From: Bacteroidota bacterium
Lineage (GTDB): Bacteria; Bacteroidota; Bacteroidia; J057; JADKCL01
Length of the DNA: 64,000 bases
Assembly (NCBI GenBank): GCA_016718825.1
Contig: JADKCL010000001.1
Location: 248,001-312,000 of the forward strand
Direction: 5' to 3'
Both the position numbers and the translations under genes were made by a program. The first letter of the stretch is position 1; each line of letters opens with the position of its first letter. The notes under the pieces were generated by a model. It was given only the letters and a program-made list of their open reading frames with translations, did not search any database and had not been told where the DNA came from. Positions 9,334 through 16,734 of the stretch are shown piece after piece.

Positions 9334-9360
9334 AGAGGCAAAAATTCTTATTTTGCCTCT
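9334..9360. repeat. Perfect 10-bp inverted repeat upstream of the LRR gene
   Basis: AGAGGCAAAA and TTTTGCCTCT are exact reverse complements around a 7-nt loop (ATTCTTA). The right arm includes TTATTTTG, one base from the TAnnTTTG promoter box, so the palindrome could be an operator over a promoter or a weak terminator of rlmN. Confidence 0.45.
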
Positions 9361-9488
9361 GCGGATGTCCCCTTTGAGGGGCGAGGGCGATCCTCCCGCT
9401 TCAAAGGATACGGCGATTAATGTTGATGAATAAGAACTTTGACCAACAACCCGCTGTCGCAAGACTGGGCGGAGCAATAAATATTCGC

Positions 9489-10019
9489 ATGAAAAATGCC
9501 TTTTTGATCATTCTGCTGGTGTCAGTAGCGTTTTGTACGGCTACAGCTCAGCCCGTCGCCAAAGACGATCATCCGCTCCTCAATACCACGCAACTTGACA
9601 ATCAGCGCTGGTACTATGATCTCGATTCAGCGCTCGCCAATCCTGACAACGTCTACAAGCTCAGCTTGATCGACCAAAAAATCAAAACGTTGCCCGAGGA
9701 TTTTGGAAAGCTTCGCAATCTTCAAATCCTGAATCTGAGCAATTGCAAGCTGAAGGCATTGCCTTTGGAAATCAAAGACTGCAAAAACTTGACCATGATC
9801 AGCCTGTATGGCAACAAGCTCAAGTTTTTACCCGCTGAGATGCGGGAACTCAAGAATCTTGAAATTCTTTATCTCGGCAACAACAAGCTTTTTGAATTGC
9901 CGCAATGGTTTGGCACGATGACCAAAATGAGAAGGTTGGATGTAAGCCGCAATCCGCTGACACCCGCTGACGTGTCCAATGCAAAGCGGATGCTTCCAAA
10001 GGCGGACGTGACGTTCTGA
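9489..10019 (+). CDS. Secreted leucine-rich-repeat protein
   Basis: 176 residues from the ATG at 9489, which gives a clean signal peptide (MKNAFLIILLVSVAFCTATAQ, probably cut after TAQ). Mature protein: a short acidic N-terminus, then about five LRR units with the LxxLxLxxNxLxxLP pattern (LRNLQILNLSNCKLKALP, LTMISLYGNKLKFLP, LEILYLGNNKLFELP, MRRLDVSRNPLTP). LRR folds bind other proteins; the partner is unknown. It has neither a lipobox nor a T9SS sorting domain, so it is probably periplasmic. An upstream in-frame ATG at 9420 would bury the signal peptide and is not preferred. Confidence 0.8.
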   Translation: MKNAFLIILLVSVAFCTATAQPVAKDDHPLLNTTQLDNQRWYYDLDSALANPDNVYKLSLIDQKIKTLPEDFGKLRNLQILNLSNCKLKALPLEIKDCKNLTMISLYGNKLKFLPAEMRELKNLEILYLGNNKLFELPQWFGTMTKMRRLDVSRNPLTPADVSNAKRMLPKADVTF

Positions 10020-10030
10020 TTTTCCGCAGG

Positions 10031-10510
10031 TCAGTTGGTTGATTCGTTGATGCGTTTCAACGCCATCGCAATGGCTTCCCATTCATATCCTTTGCCCTCC
10101 AAGTAGGCTCTCAACTTCTGTTGGGCCTCCCAATCATTCATGTCTGCCTCACCAATGCGTTTCCGGGTGATTTCCACCAAGCGTTCCAAGTAGGCATCGG
10201 GTTCGATGAGCTCCAAAGCGTCCTCGATCAATGATTCATCCACCCGTTTACTGCGAAGTCCTTCCCGGATCTTCATACGGCCCCAGCCTTTTTGATTGAA
10301 CTTCCCACGTGCATAGGCGCGGGCGTAGCGTGCCTCGTCGAGAAACCCTTCGTGTTCCAATATGCCGAGCAACCGCTGCACGTCGTTGCGTGGGCAACCC
10401 AGTTGTGTGAATTTTTGCCAGGCTTCAGACCGGCACCTTTCCTGCCAAGCGCAGTATTTGCGCAACTTTTCCAACGCTTCCTCTTCGTCCCAGGGTTTGG
10501 CATTTTTCAT
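10031..10510 (-). CDS. recX: RecX-family regulatory protein
   Basis: RecX binds RecA filaments and limits recombination and SOS activity. 159 residues, typical for the family, in three helical RecX repeats: around 18-55 (YCAWQERCRSEAWQKF, then LEHEGFLDEARYARAYARGKFNQKGWG), around 80-110 (RMKIREGLRSKRVDE), and a C-terminal unit ending GYEWEAIAMAL. The GFLDxxRYARxYxRxKxxxKxxG pattern is diagnostic. recA is not in the window. The start lies 4 nt after a promoter-like sequence (TTCTTTTG on the minus strand, one mismatch to TAnnTTTG), fitting the leaderless pattern seen elsewhere. It converges with the LRR gene, 11 nt apart. Confidence 0.9.
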   Translation of the reverse strand: MKNAKPWDEEEALEKLRKYCAWQERCRSEAWQKFTQLGCPRNDVQRLLGILEHEGFLDEARYARAYARGKFNQKGWGRMKIREGLRSKRVDESLIEDALELIEPDAYLERLVEITRKRIGEADMNDWEAQQKLRAYLEGKGYEWEAIAMALKRINESTN

Positions 10511-10715
10511 AGGCCAAAAGAAAGTAGAAATTCTGAATTGTAGGAACTCAAACGCTGTGATTGGGCTAGGGAATTCTTGATGATCGGGTTTTGAATGCGT
10601 TCAAGAGCAAGTTTTTACTGCTCGCGCAGACGACGGCCAAACTACAACCTCATATTTGCGACCTTGGGAAGGATTTGTTACCTTTTCACCCAATTTCCTT
10701 CTAATCAAGTCCACA

Positions 10716-11363
10716 ATGCGTCGTTCACCGTTGGTTTTAGTCTTCCTTTGCTTGCTGAATGGTTTTTTGGTTGCTCAGAATGTGGGAATTGGAATAAGTA
10801 CGCCGCAGGAGAAACTGCACGTGAACGGCAACCTCCGATTTGATGGTGCCCTGATGCCAAATGGGAACCCCGGGAGTTCCGGGCAAGTATTGATTTCCCA
10901 GGGAGCTGGAGTTGCTCCTATTTGGGGACCGGTCGGGGGATTGATCGCGACTTACAAGAACACTGCCACCCGCACCATAATCAATTCGACGTCATTCATT
11001 CAAATTTCAGGCCTCTCGCGCACGATCAACCTCACGACTAACGCGGCGGTGATTATTTCAACCTACGGCTCTATGGAGACATGGTCCACGTCCTTTGGCG
11101 GATCAGGTGCCATTGTGCAAGTCTTTAACAATGGTGTTGCCGTTCCAGACATGTTTCAAACGATCGACGTCAACGACGGTGCAGGATTTACCGGCACCAT
11201 TGCGCCTTGGTCTATGATGAACTCCGTGTCGCTCACCCCGGGAAACTATACGTTTACGGTGCGCGCACGCAAATATGCCTTTGACAATTTTTATGCCGGC
11301 GGCAATACAACCGCTCCCAATCCCAACGAAGGAGCCTTGATCATCATGGTTTTTCCTCAGTAA
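10716..11363 (+). CDS. Secreted protein with tail-fibre-like N-terminal motif
   Basis: 215 residues from the ATG at 10716, giving a signal peptide (MRRSPLVLVFLCLLNGFLVAQ). Directly after it comes NVGIGISTPQEKLHVNGNLRFDG, the motif common in secreted Bacteroidota proteins related to phage tail-fibre stalks, where it forms a trimeric beta structure. The rest is beta-rich and glycine-rich with no motif I can name and no T9SS domain; there is no intramolecular chaperone (S74) domain of the kind often found at the end of such proteins. Probably a surface or periplasmic structural protein. The longer frame from 10656 puts extra residues before the signal peptide and is rejected. Confidence 0.75.
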   Translation: MRRSPLVLVFLCLLNGFLVAQNVGIGISTPQEKLHVNGNLRFDGALMPNGNPGSSGQVLISQGAGVAPIWGPVGGLIATYKNTATRTIINSTSFIQISGLSRTINLTTNAAVIISTYGSMETWSTSFGGSGAIVQVFNNGVAVPDMFQTIDVNDGAGFTGTIAPWSMMNSVSLTPGNYTFTVRARKYAFDNFYAGGNTTAPNPNEGALIIMVFPQ

Positions 11364-11390
11364 TGCTGGAAACCTTGAGATGCCGATCAA

Positions 11391-11407
11391 CCTGAATTCG
11401 ATTCAGG
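11391..11407. repeat. Short hairpin between convergent genes
   Basis: CCTGAAT-TCG-ATTCAGG is a perfect 7-bp stem with a 3-nt loop between the stops at 11363 (+) and 11418 (-). No T-run follows on either strand, so it may be only a weak terminator. Confidence 0.35.
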
Positions 11408-11417
11408 GGTTGCTTTC

Positions 11418-12560
11418 TCAGTCCTTGACTTCGAAGTTTTGCCCAAATCTTCTTGTTTCCGTCTCTGCGAGGATCGTATAGTTGCCGGGAGCTAATTTTC
11501 GCCCGATTTTAAGCAAGCCAGGATTGCCTGCATAGACAAAGTCATCAAACAGAATAGCAGCCTCCATCATCCGGTCGTCATAGAGTTTGATTCTTACCTG
11601 CTGCGAATACTGTGAATTGAACCGCACGCGCCATTGACCAGCACCACTTGTCGGCCCCTGCAATACTTCCATGCTGAATTCCTCTTGGCCTTCCTCTGCC
11701 CGCACTTCCCTGATCCTCGAATATGTATCCTTGTTCTGTGCATCCACGTTGTGGATGCGGTAATAATAGGTTTGTCCCTTCACAAGCCCTTGATCATAAA
11801 AAACATATTGACGCATTGTCCGGCTGTCGCCCTGTGAATTGAGCGTGTCAAGGGGTTCAAATTGCTCGATATCTGTACTCCGTTCGACGATGTGGAGCTT
11901 GCTCCCATTTTCAAAGGTTGTGGTCCACCGAAGGCTCATAATTCCTTCCTTGTAGCGTACCGTGACATTTTGGTAGTCGGTTGCCGGTTTTTCCAGGATG
12001 TTGGAGCTGCGCCATGTTCCGTTGGTCTTTACAAAGACATTGGAAGGATTGGATCCGGCTGTAAAGTGGCTCCAAATGGTACGATTCTCCGGCGGAATGT
12101 AGTAGGGGATTTTTTCCCTCGAATAGGTGTACAAGGTGTCTCTATCCGGCAAAAAGGGCACATTGGGAACTGGGCTGAAATAGAGCGCCTCGACAATACG
12201 GCCATTCGGATCAAAGAGCACCAAATAATTACCCTCATGCTCGACCATCGGAAACCGGATGAGAAAGTCGGGTGTCGTGGCCATGCTGAGATTGACCCCG
12301 AGTGCGGGGTTTTTGGCCAAAACAAATGTGCCTCTTGCCGGGACGCGGGCCTCAGCCGGAAGCCGTACAGAGTAGTCGCGCGTTACGAGCAGGTAGCCTT
12401 CCAGGGATTGCACCTTGTTTGCCGGATTCGAAAACTCCACCCGGTGTCGATTGTCACTCAGGTAGTTGCCTGGAACGATCCGTGAAATGAAAATACTCTG
12501 GGAATACGTAGCTCCCCAGAGTATCGTCAAAATCGCTGCCAATGAAAGGCGGATATTCAT
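11418..12560 (-). CDS. Secreted protein with lamin-tail-like domain
   Basis: 380 residues with a signal peptide (MNIRLSLAAILTILWGATYSQ). The first ~110 mature residues resemble an LTD (lamin tail) domain: FISRIVPGNYLSDNRHRVEFSN, LEGYLLV, and VPARGTFVLAKN. A region around 190-290 has the look of a fibronectin type III module (GSKLHIVERSTD, GQTYYYRIHNVDAQNKDTYS). There is no T9SS sorting domain at the C-terminus, which ends GNYTILAETE...NFEVKD. Its ATG directly follows the tyrS stop codon with no gap, so it is probably translationally coupled to tyrS, an odd partner for a secreted protein. Confidence 0.75.
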   Translation of the reverse strand: MNIRLSLAAILTILWGATYSQSIFISRIVPGNYLSDNRHRVEFSNPANKVQSLEGYLLVTRDYSVRLPAEARVPARGTFVLAKNPALGVNLSMATTPDFLIRFPMVEHEGNYLVLFDPNGRIVEALYFSPVPNVPFLPDRDTLYTYSREKIPYYIPPENRTIWSHFTAGSNPSNVFVKTNGTWRSSNILEKPATDYQNVTVRYKEGIMSLRWTTTFENGSKLHIVERSTDIEQFEPLDTLNSQGDSRTMRQYVFYDQGLVKGQTYYYRIHNVDAQNKDTYSRIREVRAEEGQEEFSMEVLQGPTSGAGQWRVRFNSQYSQQVRIKLYDDRMMEAAILFDDFVYAGNPGLLKIGRKLAPGNYTILAETETRRFGQNFEVKD

Positions 12561-13847
12561 CTAGTCTTGGACATAGACCACAAACCGGTTGCGTTTGCCG
12601 AGATTGACCAGTACCAGCCGGCCATGGATCAAGTCATCCACCGTAATCGTGCGCGTTTCATCCGTCGTGCCGACGGTATTGATGGCGACACACTTATCGG
12701 CGGTCAGTTTGCGTTTCGCGTCTCCACGGCTGGCGCATGCGCCGGCTTCTGCAAGAAAATCGATGATCGGCATACCTTGTTGGATCGCTGCCCGGGAAAC
12801 CATTCCTTGTCCCACCCCTTGCAGGATATTCTCAATGGTAGCCAAGTCAAGCCCTTTCAAATCGTCGATTCCACCTTTTCCATGCAACAGGGCGGTGGCG
12901 CGCTTCGCAATTTCGAGTTGCTCGACCCCATGGATGCGTGCGGTCATTTCCTCAGCCAAGGCATATTGCAAGACCTTTGTCTGCGTTGCCATGGCATCGA
13001 TGAGTGCCTGGATTTCAGGAATCGGTTTGAGGCTGAAGATTTTTGCCAGCTTGACGATGTCGTCGTCGGAGTTGTTGATCCAGAACTGGTAGAATTCGTA
13101 GGGAGAAGTCAATTCGGCATCCAAAAAGATATTTCCCTTCTCGCTTTTGCCAAACTTTGTGCCGTCGGCTTTGGTGATCAAGGGGCATGTAAAGGCGTAG
13201 ACATCCTCTTGGTGACCCAGGATTCGTCTTACCAATTCCATGCCGGCAGTGATGTTTCCAAACTGATCGGATCCTCCAAACTGCAGGTGGCAGTTTTCGT
13301 TCTGATGGAGGTGCAGAAAGTCATAACCCTGGATCAACTGATAGGAAAATTCCGTGAAGGAAATGCCGGTTCCAGAGTCGATACGGTTCTTGACCGAGTC
13401 TTTGGAAAGCATGTAGTTGACAGTGAGATGCTTTCCGACATCGCGGAGAAAGTCTAGAAAACCGTAGTTTTTGAACCAGTCGTAGTTGTTGACGAGTCTT
13501 GCAGGATTGGTGGAGGAATCAAAATCGAGGAAGCGGCCCAACTGAACCTGCATTTTGGCCAAATTGCGTTCGAGTTCCTCCTCGGAAAGCATTTTGCGTT
13601 CGTCGCTTTTGCCGGATGGGTCGCCGATGCGTCCTGTCGCACCACCGACGAGGGCAATGGGATGATGACCATGGCGCTGAAAATGGAGCAGAAGCATGAC
13701 AGGCACAAGGTTGCCGATCCCCAATGAAGCGGCAGTTGGATCAAACCCGACATATCCCGAAACCTTGTTGTTGTTAAGGTATTCTTCGGTGCCCGGAGTG
13801 ATGTCCTGAATCATCCCCCTCCATCTTAATTCTTCGATCAATTGCAT
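12561..13847 (-). CDS. tyrS: Tyrosyl-tRNA synthetase
   Basis: Charges tRNA-Tyr with tyrosine in the cytoplasm. 428 residues, the bacterial TyrRS length. The class I catalytic core is seen with the HIGH-like segment SLGIGNLVP near residue 42, where GIGN replaces the usual HIGH, and the KMSKS-like KFGKS in KADGTKFGKSEKGN. Tyrosine-pocket segments (NYDWFKN, YQLIQGYDFLHL, QFGGSDQFGNI) are clear. The C-terminal ~70 residues form an S4 RNA-binding domain (RGDAKRKLTADKCVAIN). The start is MQLIEELRWRG. The secreted LTD protein follows immediately, and the 241-nt upstream gap contains no gene. Confidence 0.95.
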   Translation of the reverse strand: MQLIEELRWRGMIQDITPGTEEYLNNNKVSGYVGFDPTAASLGIGNLVPVMLLLHFQRHGHHPIALVGGATGRIGDPSGKSDERKMLSEEELERNLAKMQVQLGRFLDFDSSTNPARLVNNYDWFKNYGFLDFLRDVGKHLTVNYMLSKDSVKNRIDSGTGISFTEFSYQLIQGYDFLHLHQNENCHLQFGGSDQFGNITAGMELVRRILGHQEDVYAFTCPLITKADGTKFGKSEKGNIFLDAELTSPYEFYQFWINNSDDDIVKLAKIFSLKPIPEIQALIDAMATQTKVLQYALAEEMTARIHGVEQLEIAKRATALLHGKGGIDDLKGLDLATIENILQGVGQGMVSRAAIQQGMPIIDFLAEAGACASRGDAKRKLTADKCVAINTVGTTDETRTITVDDLIHGRLVLVNLGKRNRFVVYVQD

Positions 13848-14088
13848 TTTTTTTGTATATATTTGCGAACTCGCGCTGTAAAATTACAGTATAGGCACAT
13901 TAATAGAAAGCAACATTGGCGCGAGTGACAAAAAGCTTGACATCTGCGTGAATTTTGGGCAACAAAATCATTCGCAGGGGTTAGTTTGTCGTTTTTTTTG
14001 TTTAATTTGTGAGGGTTTTAATTGATCATCTGCACCCGATAAATAGGACAATCAGGGGAAAAAGTGATCAAATACATTTTGATAAGTT

Positions 14089-15409
14089 ATGAGGGCACTC
14101 AAAATCCAACTTTTCCTTCTTTTGACGATCTGCTCAATGTTTGGAGCTCAGCTCCTCGCACAGGGTCCAGGGAAGGCATCCTACATCAACGCTGAGAACC
14201 TGCGTAAGGCAAAACGCTATCAAGAGGCGGTTGCGAAATACGACGAGGCGATCAAACTTGAAGCGGGTAACTATCGCTATTACTTCTCACGTGGCAAGTG
14301 CTACTATGCCATGAAGGAGTACGATTTGGCCCTTTCCTCGTTTGAAGAAACGGTCGAATACAAAAAAGATTTTGTGTTTGCGTACACCTTGATCGCAAAG
14401 ATCTATCGCCGCAAAGAGGATCTTCCAAATGCGATCTACTACTATGATCTTGCCTTCCAAAACGAGCAAGATCCCAAGCGCAAGGTGGGATACAAGATGG
14501 AGGCCATCAAGCTTTTGTTGCAACAAAACAAAACAGAGGAAGCCCAAAAGCACCTTGCCGAAGTAAAAGCTGTAGCCCCCGGACAACATCAATATCCTGT
14601 ATTTTGATGCCAAAATCTCCAACCAAAACGGAGATTATGAAAATGCAAAGTCGAGCATGGTGACTGCCACCAACTCCCCTTCAATGGCCACTGAGGCTCC
14701 CGCCAATGCCGCAAAGTATTGGTATGAGTTGGGCTATGCTTACAACAAGCTCGGTGACTATCAAAATGCTCAGAAATCATGGGAGAAGGCATATTTCGGA
14801 AAATACAAGCCGTTGATTGACCGCGAAAAGTCCATCAACAGCCCTTCGTATTTCTACCGCATGGCTGTTTCTTATTACATGATCAGTGCCTACACCGAGT
14901 GCAAAGCACAGGTGGACAAAGCGCTTGAGCTTCAGAACAACTTTTCTGCTGCTTACTTGCTGATGGGTAAAATCGACAAGAAACGCGGTGATTACAGTTC
15001 TGCAATCAACAATTACAAAAGTGCCTCCAACTTTGAGACCGACCCAGCCAAAAAGGCTAAGTTGGAATCAATGCTTGTTTCCTTGCAAGTAGATGCCGAG
15101 GACTTTGACGGCGCCATCAGCACCGCCAACAGCGTGTTGAGCAAGCAGCCCAACAGCCCTTCCATCATTTACCTCAAGGCACTTGCACAGTATCGCACAG
15201 GTCAATACAACGGTGCAATCAGTTCATTGGAGTCCTTGATGGCCGGTACCACCGACAACATGACCAAAGCCAAATACAATTTCATCATTGGAATGGCTGC
15301 GAGAAATTCGGACACGGAAAAGGCCAAGATGGCTTTCAAAAGCGCAATGTTTGGCCCTTATAAGCCAGCCGCTAAAAATGAGTTGGATAAACTCATGAAG
15401 GCAGGTTGA
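14089..15409 (+). pseudogene. TPR-repeat protein interrupted by a single-base frameshift
   Basis: A secreted or periplasmic TPR protein split into two frames. The first part (14089-14607) has a signal peptide (MRALKIQLFLLLTICSMFGAQLLAQ) and TPR units (AENLRKAKRYQEAVAKYDEAI). It goes out of frame at the run of five C at 14576-14580. Removing one C joins it to the next frame (14580-15409) as VAPDNINILYFDAKISNQNG, giving a continuous TPR protein of 439 residues with repeats such as WYELGYAYNKLGDYQNAQKSW and AYLLMGKIDKKRGDYSSAI. A sequencing error in the C-run is the simplest explanation; a true recent mutation is possible. Its neighbour purM is convergent. Confidence 0.8.
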
Positions 15410-15425
15410 TTTTCAATAAGACACG

Positions 15426-15460
15426 AAAAAAAGGCGATCATTCAATGATCGCCTTTTTTT
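15426..15460. terminator. Bidirectional intrinsic terminator
   Basis: Seven A, a stem GGCGATCATT / AATGATCGCC (8 bp below a 5-nt loop), then seven T. It sits between the convergent TPR gene (stop 15409) and purM (stop 15493), with a T-run in both directions. Confidence 0.9.
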
Positions 15461-15492
15461 GTGCCTGTAAAATTGTTGGGTTCACCAACAGC

Positions 15493-16668
15493 TTATTCTA
15501 AGTACTCCAAGATACCATTTGGAGTATGTACAGAGAGTTTCCTTTGGGTTGATGCTTCGACACGGCCGATGACCTTGGCGTCGATGCCAAAGGCAGTGGA
15601 CAATGCGATGAGCGATTCCGCGGTTTTCGCATCCGTATAGATCTCCAAAAGGTGTCCCATATTAAATACACGATACATCTCGGCATCACTTGCTTTGGAT
15701 GCTTGCTGAATCAACTTGAAAAGCTGCGGTGTTTCAAAGAGTTGATCCTTGATGATGTGGTTTTCGCTCGTGAACTTCAACACTTTGGTTTGCCCGCCGC
15801 CTGTACAGTGGATGACCCCTTTGATTTTTCCCTGAAATTCCTTGAAGAGCTGCTGGGCAAGGGGCAAATAGGTACGTGTCGGACTCAAGACCATTTTTCC
15901 AACGGTCATTTGCGTGACCGGGTCAATGTCCGTGAGCAGGTGGGGTCCGGAATAGACCAATTCCTCGGGGACGGCGGGATTATAGGACTCTGGATAGTCC
16001 AAGGCGTAACGATGATGAAAAAGGTCGTGGCGCGCGCTCGTGAGCCCATTGCTGCCCATCCCGGCATTGAATTCAGATTCGTAGATTGCTTTTCCCGTGC
16101 TGGAAAATGCAACAATGACTTGTCCCGGTTCTATCTTGTTTTCGATGACCTGTCGGCGCGGCATGCGGCAAAAGACGGTGGAATCCACAATCAGCGACCT
16201 GACCAAATCCCCCACATCTGCAGTTTCCCCTCCTGTACTCCGAATTTCGACACCCTGATCCCGCATGGTTGCCAAAAACTCCTCGGTGCCGTCGATGAGC
16301 GCAGAAACAACTTCGCCAGGGACGTTTCCTTTGTTCCTGCCGATTGTACTGGAGAGGAGAATGTCAGTGGTCGCACCGACACAAAGCAAGTCATCGGTGT
16401 TCATGACAATCGCATCTTGGGCAATTCCCTTCCATACGGAATTGTCACCGGTTTCCTTCCAGTACATCCATGCGAGTGAGGATTTGGTGCCTGCACCATC
16501 GGCATGCATGATGTTACACCATTCCGGGTCACCTGCAACGAGATCGGGAACTATCTTGCAAAAGGCGTTGGGAAACAGGCCCTTGTCGAGTTTTGCGATG
16601 GCATTGTGTACATCCTCCTTGCTGGATGAAACGCCGCGTTGGGCGTAGCGATTGCTTTCGGGATTCAT
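15493..16668 (-). CDS. purM: Phosphoribosylformylglycinamidine cyclo-ligase (AIR synthetase)
   Basis: Fifth step of purine synthesis: closes FGAM to 5-aminoimidazole ribotide with ATP. 391 residues; Bacteroidota PurM is somewhat longer than the ~345-residue E. coli protein. Seen: the N-terminal YAQRGVSSSKEDV, the nucleotide-binding segment HADGAGTKSSLA, DAIVMNTDDLLCVGA, the glycine-rich GGETADVGDLVRS, and GVIHCTGGGQTKVLKF in the C-terminal domain. No other pur genes are adjacent, so it appears to stand alone. The upstream PorE-like gene ends in an intrinsic terminator that lies only 12 nt before the purM start, so its promoter must overlap that terminator or lie upstream. Confidence 0.93.
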   Translation of the reverse strand: MNPESNRYAQRGVSSSKEDVHNAIAKLDKGLFPNAFCKIVPDLVAGDPEWCNIMHADGAGTKSSLAWMYWKETGDNSVWKGIAQDAIVMNTDDLLCVGATTDILLSSTIGRNKGNVPGEVVSALIDGTEEFLATMRDQGVEIRSTGGETADVGDLVRSLIVDSTVFCRMPRRQVIENKIEPGQVIVAFSSTGKAIYESEFNAGMGSNGLTSARHDLFHHRYALDYPESYNPAVPEELVYSGPHLLTDIDPVTQMTVGKMVLSPTRTYLPLAQQLFKEFQGKIKGVIHCTGGGQTKVLKFTSENHIIKDQLFETPQLFKLIQQASKASDAEMYRVFNMGHLLEIYTDAKTAESLIALSTAFGIDAKVIGRVEASTQRKLSVHTPNGILEYLE

Positions 16669-16680
16669 ATTCTAGGCAAT

Positions 16681-16710
16681 AAAAAGAGGGCAAACGAATG
16701 CTTGCCCTCT
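16681..16710 (-). terminator. Intrinsic terminator of the PorE-like gene
   Basis: On the minus strand AGAGGGCAA pairs with TTGCCCTCT (9 bp) around an 8-nt loop and is followed by five T. It lies 25 nt after the stop at 16735 and directly before purM. Confidence 0.8.
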
Positions 16711-16734
16711 TGAATTAAATTGTATGAGGTTGCA

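Noticed and set aside
14576..14580. Programmed +1 frameshift at CCC in the TPR gene
   Set aside because: There is no adjacent stop, no stimulatory structure and no similarity to the known prfB-type signal; a homopolymer error explains it more simply.
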